Assembly: GCA_025201845.1 (NCBI GenBank)
Contig: MU603931.1
Location: forward strand, 246,322 to 293,472
Source: Martensiomyces pterosporus
Lineage: Eukaryota; Kickxellomycota; Kickxellomycetes; Kickxellales; Kickxellaceae
Reading direction: 5' to 3'
DNA length: 47,151 nt
The notes beneath the pieces were generated by a model, which saw nothing but the letters and a program-made list of their open reading frames with translations, searched no databases and had not been told where the DNA came from. Below are positions 23,388 through 34,505 of this stretch, piece after piece (position 1 is the stretch's first letter; each line of letters begins with the position of its first letter). The translations under genes were made by a program, and so were the position numbers.

Positions 23388-26300
23388 ATGAACCACTCAA
23401 CAGCAACGCCCAAGCGCATCGAGAGCCGAGACATTTATCACAGACCAGGGCAACAGCCGCACAGCCCAACGAGTGGAAAAGAGCAGCAGGCCTCGGCCAA
23501 CAGCACAAGCGGTGGGGCCAAGGCACCTTTCTTTACTAACCTCACTTCAGTAAACATAGCAACTGCTTTTGCTCGCGCTCGCATTACTTCCGACACAATC
23601 AGCAGACGGCCAGCACATTTGAAGGGCGCACCCATGTCTCCCTCGCAAATTCCCAAAATGAACCTCGCCGACATTCCCGATGCCGACGACCCGCGCGCCC
23701 ATTTCGAATCCTCCATGGCACCCAGACCGCACAGCATTAGACCCGTGCGCGATATCACGTCGAAGGGCACTCGGCAGAGCACCTCTAACAGCTACTCGAA
23801 CATGGACATTGACGGTGCTGCCGAGTACTCGCGCCACGGCAGCAGTAACGTGCTGCCTGACGGCTTTTTGCGCGATAGGGACTGGGGCTTGCCGCAGAGC
23901 ACAGCGCCTGGGTGGTTGAGGAGAATACAGGGTCAGAAATCGCAGGACCTCAATCAGATGTCGCCTCCGCCGGGCCTCATGGATACGCCTTCGAACGGAC
24001 TCGGTCGCTCCGCTATAGGCCACGGCGTATCTGCTCCACCGTTCGATGCTCTGGCTGACAACCTCATCGATCTGAAGACCCCCTACGCTCATGGCACGCA
24101 GGCTGCCAGCGGTGCTTCGCATTACCCAGAGGACGCTCTGACCGATACCAACTATGCTACAGGCGCATCGTCGGTGCGCGGCGGCGAGGGTGTACGGCAA
24201 ACGAACGCGCATGGCAGAAGCAATGGCGGTATGTATGCTAGGCACACAGCTGGACGCGCATACATGAATGGCCACGGCAGCAGCGCTGATGCCAATCGGC
24301 TGGACAGCAGGATCGATGATGCAGCCATTGCTGCAGCCAAACCTGCTGCTGCTGAGGACGACGAGGGGATCATTATCCGTGGCAGCCGCAATCCCAGTCA
24401 CGGCCGCAACCATGGCAATGCCAACGCCAATAGCTACACCTACGATGAGGCTGCTCACGACGAAAGCGAGGACGATGATGAGGATGTCGAGACGGAAGTG
24501 GTAGAAACCATGGATCACAATGGCGGCGACGGTGGTCGTGCCTCCAGAGCTCAATCCCGCTACTCGTTACGCTCACGCGTGAGCACTCCAGGGAGGCTAA
24601 GCTACGATCGAAACTTCAAGCTCCGCGAGGAGGGCCATAGCCAGTATGTACGCAAGACTGCTGAGAAATCAGCCAAAACCATACCAACACCCTATACGGC
24701 ACGCATCAAAGGGCCGGGTGCATTCCCAGCCACAGCACAGAGGTTCTCGCAACGGAGGGCCCACTCGTACGACATGGCTGGAGACGAGAACGCCTCGCCT
24801 ACAGCCGCACGGCGGCGCAACGCCGAAGCCGGCAGGGCACAGAATGGCGGCGATCTGCTTTCGAACCACCCGTACCTGAACCACGGCAGCGATCAGCATC
24901 GCGGCTGGGACGAGTACGCGCGGCGAGACGACGCAGCCGACCAAGGCACCGTGCACTCGTTTACCGACAGCTTTGTCAGCAATTCGACTGCTGCAGGCGA
25001 GAACGGTGCGGGTGTTTTTGAACACGATAACCCGACTCTCGTCAAACGCCTTTTCCGCAACATTGCAGCTGGGTGGAGTGGATCCACAGGGTCAATGGCC
25101 GAGCGCGTGTCGTTTGTATTTTTCATGCTCTACTTTATGGTCAAGGAGTCGTGCATGGTCATCGGATCGTTCATGCTAAGGCTCCTGGTCAACTTTATCG
25201 TTGGCCCGATTTACAGCGGCACTAGGGAGGCAGTTCTGCTCCCGCTGTCGCTGTGGAGGCTCCTCACTCCGGGCCACTCCCATGAGACAGCAGCAACCAT
25301 GACTGGGATCCTCACTGGCCTCACCATGGTTGCAGTGTCTATAGTGGTAAGTCAGTTCGGGCTGCCTTTCTTGTCTGGTCTGCCTGCTCTTTCGCCTTCG
25401 CTGCTATCAGGCAAATGGCTTTTGGGCCGCTCGCAGGCATCATTCGCGATTCCCACCGGTCTTGAGCCGCTAAGTGAGGAGGAGATCGCGCGGCTGGGTG
25501 GCCATGGATCGGTTGTTGTTGATCGGCTGATCCATGTCGAGCAGACGCTCAAGCATCTGTACAGCCTTCTGGACACGCTCAAATCGCATCGCGAGGAAGA
25601 GACCCAGGACGTGCGTGACTCGCTCAAGAGGCTTGAGCAAGAAAAACGGACCCTCACGTCGGCTAGGGCTGACGAGAAGAAGCGGCTGGACACGCTGGAG
25701 AAGGAGTACATCAGCCTGAAGCGCGACCTGAAGGTACAGGCAGCCAAAGTGGACGAGGGAAGCGTGTACACCAAGGAGATAAAAAGCATCAAAAAGGACG
25801 TTGACCGGCTGGCCAGAGAGTTGGCCAGCGCAAAGAAGGAAACCATGGTGCAAAGCAAGTCGCACGAGCAGCAGCTTAAGAGCTACAACTCGAAACTCGA
25901 CGCCGTTAAGACATCCACTAAGAAGCTCATCGACGAGGCGTCCCGCGCCTTGGAGAAGCGGATCGCAAAGAATGGCGGCGGTAAAAGCACGCCTGGCCCT
26001 AGCCTTGAGGAGGTGCGCCGGCTGGTTGGCGAGGCAATCAAGGCGCAGGAGAAGGAGCTCAAGGATATGCTCAAGCCTGAATGGCTCGGCACTGACGGCG
26101 ACGAGGCATATGCGAATGTTGCGCGCATGATCGAGGCCGCACTCAGCCGCTATGCCAGTGATCGGCTGGGCAAGACTGACTTTGCGCTGTTCTCCGCTGG
26201 CGCTCGGGTCATCCCTGGTCTCACGTCCCCAACGTTCGAGCCGCCTGTGCGTGGATTGGCGCAGAAACTCTGGCGCAAGCTGGGCATGATCTCGTCGCAC

Positions 26301-26933
26301 CCGCCAGCGGCCATCCTCGACCCGAACACGCATGTGGGCGAATGCTGGCCGATGCGCGGCAGTAGTGGTCAGGTAGCGATCCACTTGGCGCAGCCTGTGG
26401 ATGTGACAGAGTTTGGTGTTGAGCATGTGGCCAAGAGCGTCGCCATTGACTGGCGCAGCGCACCACGGCAGATCGAGGTGTGGGGCTACGTTCTTGGCAC
26501 AAACACCACCAGCGACGGAGGCTCTAGCGCTGCTGGCATTTCCGCTGACCCGTCGCAGAAGCCGCCGTCTATTAATAGCAATGCAGCGGCAGCAGCTGGA
26601 GGCGAGGTGCCAAGCGGAGGCGGCGGTGCATCGAGCTCGGGCGCTAGCGAGACGGCAGCCAGCGGCGAGGGCGATACCAAGAATCCGCCGTTTGCTGAGA
26701 GCGGTGCTGGCCAGGGCATAGGGAAGCTCATGCACCTGGCATCTTACGAGTACGAGCCGTCTGACAGCACTCCTTTGCAGATCATCGCGCCTTTGTCAGC
26801 AAAGGGCCACAATGGAGAGGAGTGCACAATGAGGGTGCGCACAATTATTGTCAAGGTCAGGTCCAACTGGGGCCACCCTGATCACACTTGCCTTTATCGG
26901 TTCCGCGTGCACGGTCAGCGGGTGCCGCTATGA
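23388..26933 (+). CDS. SUN-domain nuclear envelope protein (Sad1/UNC-84 family, LINC complex)
   Basis: Single long exon. The first ATG at 23388 gives 1181 residues; a second at 23634, shortly before conserved-looking sequence, would give 1099. Layout: a disordered, charged N-terminal half (to about 565) rich in Ser, Asp and Glu; hydrophobic segments at about 572-620 and 640-665; a long coiled coil (about 697-860) with heptad-like charged repeats; and a C-terminal SUN domain (about 930-1181) seen in the FALFSAGARVIPGLTSPTF, GECWPMRGSSGQVAIHL and FGVEHV segments and the closing LYRFRVHGQ. SUN proteins trimerise through the coiled coil in the perinuclear space and bind KASH proteins, linking chromatin and spindle poles to the cytoskeleton. 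A low-complexity Ser/Ala/Gly insertion (about 1040-1105) interrupts the SUN domain. An AATAAA overlaps the stop. Confidence 0.9.
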   Translation: MNHSTATPKRIESRDIYHRPGQQPHSPTSGKEQQASANSTSGGAKAPFFTNLTSVNIATAFARARITSDTISRRPAHLKGAPMSPSQIPKMNLADIPDADDPRAHFESSMAPRPHSIRPVRDITSKGTRQSTSNSYSNMDIDGAAEYSRHGSSNVLPDGFLRDRDWGLPQSTAPGWLRRIQGQKSQDLNQMSPPPGLMDTPSNGLGRSAIGHGVSAPPFDALADNLIDLKTPYAHGTQAASGASHYPEDALTDTNYATGASSVRGGEGVRQTNAHGRSNGGMYARHTAGRAYMNGHGSSADANRLDSRIDDAAIAAAKPAAAEDDEGIIIRGSRNPSHGRNHGNANANSYTYDEAAHDESEDDDEDVETEVVETMDHNGGDGGRASRAQSRYSLRSRVSTPGRLSYDRNFKLREEGHSQYVRKTAEKSAKTIPTPYTARIKGPGAFPATAQRFSQRRAHSYDMAGDENASPTAARRRNAEAGRAQNGGDLLSNHPYLNHGSDQHRGWDEYARRDDAADQGTVHSFTDSFVSNSTAAGENGAGVFEHDNPTLVKRLFRNIAAGWSGSTGSMAERVSFVFFMLYFMVKESCMVIGSFMLRLLVNFIVGPIYSGTREAVLLPLSLWRLLTPGHSHETAATMTGILTGLTMVAVSIVVSQFGLPFLSGLPALSPSLLSGKWLLGRSQASFAIPTGLEPLSEEEIARLGGHGSVVVDRLIHVEQTLKHLYSLLDTLKSHREEETQDVRDSLKRLEQEKRTLTSARADEKKRLDTLEKEYISLKRDLKVQAAKVDEGSVYTKEIKSIKKDVDRLARELASAKKETMVQSKSHEQQLKSYNSKLDAVKTSTKKLIDEASRALEKRIAKNGGGKSTPGPSLEEVRRLVGEAIKAQEKELKDMLKPEWLGTDGDEAYANVARMIEAALSRYASDRLGKTDFALFSAGARVIPGLTSPTFEPPVRGLAQKLWRKLGMISSHPPAAILDPNTHVGECWPMRGSSGQVAIHLAQPVDVTEFGVEHVAKSVAIDWRSAPRQIEVWGYVLGTNTTSDGGSSAAGISADPSQKPPSINSNAAAAAGGEVPSGGGGASSSGASETAASGEGDTKNPPFAESGAGQGIGKLMHLASYEYEPSDSTPLQIIAPLSAKGHNGEECTMRVRTIIVKVRSNWGHPDHTCLYRFRVHGQRVPL

Positions 26934-26938
26934 ATAAA
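26933..26938 (+). terminator. Putative polyadenylation signal overlapping SUN gene stop
   Basis: AATAAA begins at the last base of the TGA stop codon. It is unusually close to the coding end, so it may be coincidental. Confidence 0.25.
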
Positions 26939-29264
26939 CATTACCCGCAACCAGAGAAGTGCTTGATGCCCTCTGCTCGCTGGGTTGCAGGTGCCTGCGC
27001 TTCTGCTTATTCTATTTTGCTCTTTTGCCTGGCTCCGTGTATGCCATTTTCGCCAGGCCTGCGTGTCTGCATGGCTGTTGTTCGTATCCACATTCAAGTC
27101 ATTCGTCTCTGCTTTCTATTCCATTCTCGTTCCACCCGCTCTTTTGTTTTAATCGTGTCTACTACATTATTCTCCACACTTGCTCACCGGATCCACGCAT
27201 CGCCCATGCCAATTAGCCGTTGCAACGGCTCTTGCAAGCGACACTGGGCGAGAAAAATGAGCACCCAATGAAGACAGCAATTAAATTGGTCGTAGACAAT
27301 GCCTATCATAGCTCTAGATAAGCACTATCGCTCTCATGACACGAGTGACTGATGCATACATGAAAACGGGGGTGTGAAGCATGGTGGTGGCAATAAATAG
27401 CATGTATGGGCGAATGTGAATGGTGGCTGTGGGTGTACGTTTGATGGGTAAATCAGGCAGGCAGACAAGTGGTATGGAGAGAAAGGCAGGCAGACATGCA
27501 AAGTGAGCCAAAGGGTCATGGGATGCTAATGCAGTGCGGGGAGACAACTTGGAGCGAGCGGGGGGGGGTGGTACAAAGGAGCACCGTTTCTTTTGTGAGC
27601 TACAGGCAGCCGCACGCTCCGACATCAAGCGCTGTAGCGGCCTGGCCGCAAGGTTGGCTGAATTGGGCGGAGGGGAGAACAGCAGGGTGGCAATGGCGAT
27701 AGCCAAGAGCCTGGCAAGGAAAGAAAAAAAACAGTGCGGAGCGGAGCGGGGGCTGGTTTGTGTCCGCCGCATTTTTGTGCGGAGCAAAGGGAGGCAGTCC
27801 AAAGATAGGCCTGCAAATTAAAAAGGGCCAATGTAGACATATTTGTCCACCCAATATCTGCAGACATGCGTGGGCAGCTGTGGTTGCTGTGTGGGACCGC
27901 CGATTTTCGTGCAAACGCCCGCTTGAGATGCCAGCTACGTATTTTTCAATTAGACGATCTCTGCCTTATCGTCGCACAGATGATACATGGCTTACAGTGT
28001 GTCGTGCATATTATACACGCCAATGGCTGGGTAATGGGCGCCAGAGCCACAGCCATGGCGAGGCCGTCTCGCAATGCGGCATGTCCAGTATTCCGATGCT
28101 GGATGCGGCACCTCTCTGTGGGTGCCCTTTAAGCGCGCAGCGCGCAGCAGCTACATACGAGCATGTGTGTGCGTGTATGTGTCCTGGAACTGGACCGCTA
28201 TGGCAGTGCGCCGTGGCATCTTGTGTGGGAGCGGAGAGCGGATTATTAGTGTAATGAGCAACATGGCGGGTGTGCGCTGAAAAAGGCCGATCCAAGCAAT
28301 GTATGCATTAATTGTGGCGTGTTGCCTTATTGTTGCTGCCGCTGCTGCTGCCTGGCTGTCTTGCTGATGCCCTTCGTCGATGATTTCGCGCCTATCTCAG
28401 GTGGCATCCAGCCAGAGCAGCGCGCAGCACGCAGCACGCAGCAGCTAGGAGGTACTCGCCCACCTTTTGCTGCTGCGTCTGCGTGCTGGCAGCCAAGGCC
28501 GGGCACTCCTCCCAGCAGGCGGCGAGCTGGCCACAGGCTTTGGCGCGGACAGGTGCTCAGTGATGAAATGAGTTGGACGTCGCGCATGGGACTTTTTAAA
28601 TTTATTTTTGGCATGGCGAGCTCTTTGTTTTCTTGCGGTGCTTGCTTTATATGCGCGTTTGTTCCCAAAAAATAAATAAAATAGAAAATCCATTAGCCTC
28701 TGCTGCCGCTGCTTCGTGCTTCTGAGTTCGCTCTTAAGTGCCGACCGCCGCCGCTGCTGATGTGGGGGAGAGCCTCGCTACCCCGCGCTTTCTACCCGCA
28801 CTCGCTGCTCGCTTCTCGCTTCTCGCTACTCCACTCGCCACCCTGCTTCTGCTTTCTTGTTTGCCCCCTACATTTATTGGCCTCCTCTCTTGTCCACAAC
28901 CCGACTCAGCTTTCCCCGCATTTTCCGCCTTTGTTGTCTGTGCGCAGTTTAGTTGTCGCTGCACGCATCTCTGTTGTCGCCATCCTCCGCATCATTTGGC
29001 ACCGCCGTGTCTGCTTAGGCACTGCTCACTGAACGCATACGCCGCATCCCCAAGCACACACACATCCCCTTAGGGTGCTGCTCGGGTCTGCTACTGCCTG
29101 TGGTGAGCCCTCCTTGCTTTATTACCACACACCGGCTGTTGCCGTGCGCGCACTCTCCCTTTGGCCGCATCGGGCTGCCAGCCAAGCAACACAGGCAGGG
29201 CACTCTGGTGGGAAAGGAACACGAGTCGTGAGAACGACCCTTGCGTGGCAGCTGTTTCCTTGCC
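26934..29264. other. Longest gene-free stretch: SUN gene / M16 peptidase
   Basis: 2.33 kb between co-directional genes. I read all frames and find no recognisable protein, tRNA or snRNA. It contains a G9 run near 27560 and C/T-rich DNA from 28740 to 29060 that probably belongs to the M16 promoter or 5'UTR. The central part (27300-28700) has no assigned role. It could hold an unannotated non-coding RNA or a fast-evolving small gene. Confidence 0.4.
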
Positions 29265-32200
29265 ATGGCCGAGAACTACGTGTTGGAGGAGCAGGCGTCA
29301 TATGAGAGCGGAATTGAGGACGGTGCATTCCCTTTGCTCGTCTACAAGCACAAATCCGCAGGCTTTCGAGTTGTCGTCTGCCAGATTCCCGGGCCCCTCT
29401 GCCATCTCGCTGTCTGCGTGCCCACCCTATGTTCAGACCACAAGGGCAAGCCCCACACGCTAGAACACAGTACGTTTCCAACCACTGAGCCTCCATGGAT
29501 TCTGGAGTGAACACTGAGGATAGTCGCTAACAGCACCAGCAGTGACGTTTGTTTGGCTTTTGCAAATGCGTGTAGTGGTGTTCTGTGGCTCAGAGATGTA
29601 CCCGTTCCGCGGATACATCGACGCGGTGGCCTCTCACAACCTCGGGCAGCCCATGAACGCGTCAACCTATAACGACATGACGCTGTTTACATTTGACGGG
29701 CTGAGCCAGGAGGGAGCGGCCAATGTTTTGCCTGTTGCCCTCGATCACATTATGCACCCGCTTATTCAGGACAGCCATTTTGCGACAGAGGTAATGTGAC
29801 CAAACAAAGCAGCCTTGTGTTTGTTCCTCGCTTGTTTTCCCATTTCGGCCGCCCTGCCCCCGATTGTCTCCACATACAACCTCTGCGATGATGGCGCTAA
29901 TAGCATGGGGGAGAGACGGCAGTCATGGCAGCAGGGCCGCCCACCCATCGCCAGCCCCTGTGTGTACTGTAGAAGCTGCCACTTCTCCATCGTCTATTAT
30001 GTGCGCGCCTCCAAATTTACCCCAGGCCTCTGCTTGGCTGCTTGGAATTGCGCACCAGCCAAATCAGGAGCATGAGCCACTGATGGCCACGTTGCCCACA
30101 CCCAGCTCCGCTCCAGCGTGTCGCCTTTTGCATCGTGCTATCTGCACTCCGTGTGCGCGCTTGCACCTGCAAGCTACATCCTGGAACTGCAGCCGCAGCT
30201 GCCAGCGAAAAGCAAGCTTTACGCTTGACATGCTCTGTTTGGTGTAGAAATCCCCAGCAGCCCTTTCTACCCTGAGGTGGCATGTGCTTGTGAAAAAAGA
30301 TAGGGTGCCACAGCTTGGCAGGACGCATCACTTGTTTTCCTCCACGCAAGAGCCCTCTACTTGAATCGGCACTCTCTAGTCAGGTGTGGAGAGATTAGGC
30401 GCAGGAGCCCTTCGCCCATTCGCCTTTCGGCTGCATGTGACAGGCTGAAGGACGTCCCTGCGTTGTATTAATTTTCGTGTCTCCCCCTTTTTGACCCAGG
30501 CTCATCCCCCTCCTAAGCGCGTCCCTCTGGACATCTGGGGCCTTATCCAGCGAAAGAGACGAGGGCCATATGCTTGTTCTCCCCGCATGTCCTAGACAAT
30601 GGGCACACCCCCTCATCACGTTTGCCGTATTTATTTGCCCAGCTATTGTTCTCGTTTATGCTCTCTATTCGGCTGATGCATTGGTCAATCATGTCAGCAG
30701 CAATTGTGGTGCTCCACCTCTGCCAAGCGTGGCTCCCACCCTATTTTCTGCTGGCAGCCAGTTTGTTGCCTGCCCTTGGAATCTCACAGCTATCGTGTCT
30801 GGCTATGCGCATGGCACATCTCTCTATCTGAGCACCACCACCACCACCACCACCATCACCACCATGCTGTTGCTGACAACGATGCTTGCACACTGGCGCT
30901 TGCTTTTCTTTGGGTTTTTCTTTGGGTTTTTCTTTGGGATTGAGTTCTGCTTGTAGGTTTACCACGTCGATAGAGACGGCCGCCAGCAGGGCGTTGTTTT
31001 GAGCGAAATGAGCGACTTTGCATACAAGGAGCGCTCGGTGCGGTCGCTCTCCCTGCGCCAGATGCTCTACCCGCAGTCATCCACATACGCTTGGGAGGCT
31101 GGTGGCCTGCCCCAGTCTATCGAGTCTCTGACTACTGAGGACGTTGTGCAGTACCATCGCGAATTCTACAACTACAGCAATCTGACGCTCCTGCTTATCG
31201 GCGCTTACGACAAGTCTCCGGCGGCCATCTTCGACGCCCTGGGCAAGCTGGATAGGGAAATCACATCCTCTGCCCCGTCGCTCAAAAAGCCAATGCCCCT
31301 GCCGCGTGCACAGAGATCCAAGCGCCGCAACGACGTTCTCTTCGCCTCGGACAAGTCGCAGACAGGGTCCATGGGCTTCGCTTGGGAAGGTCCGCCCATT
31401 GAGGACGTGGAGGCCCATGTGGCTCTCGATATGCTGATCGACTATATGAAGAACGACACCGCATCACCGCTGCGCAAGAGATTCACCAACCGCGCAGTGC
31501 CCATCGCTGGCGATGTGGATTTCACGCTGCGGCCCTATCTGCCCTCGATGATTGAGCTGTGCTTCACCGAAGTGCCATTCACATCCTACGCATCACATGC
31601 GGCCGCTGCCGCTGCCGCCACAGCCGCCGCAAAGCGCCGCAACATGTACGAGTCCACATGCTACCCTTCGCCTGCCGATGCATTTGGCCCGCTCGACCTG
31701 TCAAAGCTGCACGATGACCTCAACAGCTTGTTTGCCTCCAACTACTACCGCAAGCAGCTGATAAGCACACTGACGTATATTGCTGACCACTGGCTGCCCA
31801 AGAACTGGTCGCAGTTCCATGGCTACATAGTCAAGCGCAACGCCTTCCTCGCCACCACGTTTGTCAAGGACGCCATGGAGCCCAAGAACCCACAAAGCAT
31901 CCTGCTAACGCTGGCGCGCGACTCTTTGGCATTCCACTGCTCCCCAGGCTCCGTCGGCCTGGACAAGCCTGTCTTTGGCTCCCGCGGCAGGTCATTTTCG
32001 CTGCGCAAGTCGCTGGAGCAGAGGGACTGCACGTTCTGGCAGTCCCTGGTACAGAGGTGGCTCCTGGACGCGCAAATGGTTCACCTGGCAATGATCCCCG
32101 ACCCCAAGATGGGCATCCAGATCGAGGCCGAGCGCAACCTTGCGCACCGCTACCGCGTCGAAAATATGAACGCCAATGCGTCGTTGGAGATCGAGAAAAA

Positions 32201-34157
32201 GATGGCCGAAGCCTTGGAGTCGACCAAAGTCAATGTGCCACGCGACGTCCTGGCCTCGCTCCCGCCTGCCCCCGATATCTCCAAAGTGCAGATGCCGCAC
32301 TTTGCTGGGTACACCTTCCAGCTCAACAGCAGATCCATGCCCCGGTCGCCCTTTGGCGTGGGGCGTGTGCTGACGATTCCCAGCGAGTCAGAGGCCAGGT
32401 TCCAGATCTCGCTTCCCCTGGCTGGCTTGCCAAGCGATTTGAGACCGTACTTGCCGCTGTTTGCCAGGCTTTTGACGAGCAGCGTTGGGCTGATCACGCC
32501 GCACTCTGTGGCCGACCAAGTGACAAAAAATACGTGCTTCCCAACACTGCAGCCCACCGAAATGCCGCTGCGGTACTTGCACAACGAGCAAGTCGATGCA
32601 GCTGCCGACAAGCTGTTTACGGAGTACAGCGCGAAAATCGGCGACCACAATAGTGGCACCGTCTGCGCGATTTGGCCATTTGAGGTGCTGACGCTCTACG
32701 GGTCGATGCGCAGCTCGGACCTGCAGTGCGCGTTCAAGTGGCTGGCGCTCAAGCTCCTGTTTGGCGACTTTGGCGTGGACGCTGTGCTGAGGGTTGCCAC
32801 GAAGCAGAGAAAAGAGCTGCAGCGGACCAAGGGAACGGGGGCCTCGCTCCTCATCGACACGTTCCCCTGGCTGAGGATCCCGGGTCCGTTTGATGCTCGA
32901 TCAATTGCCAACGCCACTGGCAAGGAGGATATAGTGGCGCACCGCACAAACGAGCCGCTTGGCCGCGCACTCAACCTGTACTACCAGACTGCGTTCCTCG
33001 CATCGGTCACCAAGTCGCTGACCAGTGCAATGGCGGGCGACGACTTGGCTGCCACGGAGACGCACCGTGTGAGCGATGCTATTGCGCGCATTCGCGAATA
33101 CTTTGCCAACTGCGCTGTGGGGACTGGGCTGGTGCATGTCACGCTGCCCGACAGACAGTCGGACGCTGAGGCGCGCGGGGTCGTCAGTGCAATCGTCAGC
33201 GAGTGGGTCAGCTGTGCTGACGCGTGGAAGGAGAGCCGCCAGGTGATTGTTGTCCCGCAATCGCCCTACGAGCCATCTGTTCACTACAGAACACCCAGTC
33301 CTATCGCTGCGCCGCCGCGCAAGAGAAGAAGGGGCGAGTCAAAGGGCAAGCGCGAGGCGCCAGTGCCCGCCCTGGAAAAGCCTGCTGATCGCACTGGCAG
33401 CCGCGAGTTCGTCCGGCTGCCCTCGTCGCTGGGTGTCTACATAAGCCTCTCTAATCTGCAGACATCGTACGTGGGCGTTCAGGTGCCGCTGGATGTCAAG
33501 CGCGATCCCACCGACACGTCGATTGTGCCATTGGCCAAGCAGCTGGAATCCCTGCCAGGCATCGACATCTACGCGCTAAACCTTCTCACAAACCTGTTCA
33601 ACCGGTCCGAGGGCCCTGTCAAAAACGCCATCCGAGGACCCGGCTACGCATACGGCGTGGGCATCCACAGCAAATACGAGGATGGACACCTATCTGTCTA
33701 CATCAGCCACGCCGTGGACCCGCAAAAGGCCCTGAGTGCCTTCTGGGAGGTGCTAGAGAGCCTCAAGAGCGAGGCCAGGTGGAGTGCAAGTATCGACGAG
33801 TTCCAGCTCAACGCAGCCAAATCCATATTCTACTTCAGGACATACACGCAGATGTGCCAGTCGCTGGCATTCGAGGATGCCGTTGCGCAGTTCCGTGGGT
33901 ACTCGGGGCTGGAGGAGCAGCTTCTGTGGACTCGCAAGCATGTGGAGGGCATTGGGCTGGCAGACCTGAGGAGAGTGTTCCTCAAGTACTTTGTGCCGTT
34001 TATTTCGAAGGACTCTAATGCGCTGTACATTATTGCCACGCCTCAGGCGCCTGCTGATGCGGAGAGCGATTTCCTGCGCCATTTGAATGAAAACGCGTAT
34101 GATGTCAAGTTTAAAGCCGTTCAGTTCTCGTCCCTCGATCCGATTGTCAAGATCTAA
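29265..34157 (+). CDS. Large M16-family zinc metallopeptidase (Sdd3/YOL098C, C05D11.1-like)
   Basis: Three exons: 29265-29469, 29576-29790 and 30957-34157 (introns of 106 and 1166 bp; GTACG and GTAAT donors; phases 1 and 0). The spliced protein is 1206 residues. The inverted zinc motif HTLEH spans residues 64-68; splicing joins it to MVFCGSEMYPFRGYIDA. The probable third ligand is E157 in GVVLSEM. Four M16-type repeats follow, as in pitrilysin/insulysin enzymes. Architecture matches the Sdd3/YOL098C group, soluble peptidases of poorly known substrate. Oddities are an Ala tract (about 353-366), a basic NLS-like insertion at about 926-939 (PPRKRRRGESKGKR) in the linker before the last domain, and a very long second intron. 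Junction positions are supported by continuous family similarity on both sides. Confidence 0.9.
29791..30956 (+). other. Long (1166 bp) second intron of the M16 gene
   Basis: The donor is GAG|GTAATG and the acceptor CTTGTAG|GTT. Protein similarity is continuous across it (HFATE to VYHVD), so no exon is missing. It contains a CCA-repeat tract (30833-30864), a CTGAC branch-like site near 30871 and a 12-bp tandem tttttctttggg repeat (about 30904-30938) next to the acceptor. An ATG frame at 30570 (128 codons, hydrophobic, Thr-run) ends on the TAG of the splice acceptor; it is probably chance. Confidence 0.8.
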
Positions 34158-34505
34158 GTACCAATCCACTTCGGCGTGTCTTCCCCCCTATTATTCCAGC
34201 CTGTTTGTGTATTACAGTAGCTCTGTGTATCTTGTATCATTCTGTTTTCCCTTTCACAGCCTGTTATTCTCGTGCATCCTTACTATATCCATACATCCTT
34301 TTCCATTCCTTACTCTAGAGCCTTTCGTGTTTCTCACGGAACAAATAGCATACCTGCATGCACCCGCAACTGCTGTGCCATATCTTTCGCAGGCCAACCT
34401 ATGCAGACAAATACCATTTGGCAAGAGCCAGCGCTGGCTGCAGACCAATCTGCAAACCCCATTTCTCTCTTGCAATAGCGCTTCTCCATACTCTTTTGCC
34501 AAGCA
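34158..34505. other. Intergenic region M16 peptidase / NRK1
   Basis: 348 bp, T/C-rich, between co-directional genes. No gene or notable repeat. Confidence 0.5.

Noticed and set aside
25347..25410. Intron-like GTAAGTCAG...TATCAG segment in the SUN gene
   Set aside because: It is 64 bp, so splicing it out would shift the frame and lose the coiled coil and SUN domain. The unspliced frame is continuous from N-terminus to SUN domain.
25470..26735. 421-codon open frame on the minus strand
   Set aside because: It is antisense to the SUN gene coiled coil and SUN domain; no family features.
27314..27802. 162-codon minus-strand frame in the 2.3-kb gap
   Set aside because: Low-complexity Pro/Leu/Ser sequence without a family match; it overlaps other equally long chance frames.
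30570..30956. 128-codon ATG frame inside the long M16 intron as a separate gene
   Set aside because: It contains a Thr run from the CCA repeat and a Phe/Gly run from the T-rich acceptor tract, and its stop is the splice-site TAG. The composition is explained by intron sequence.
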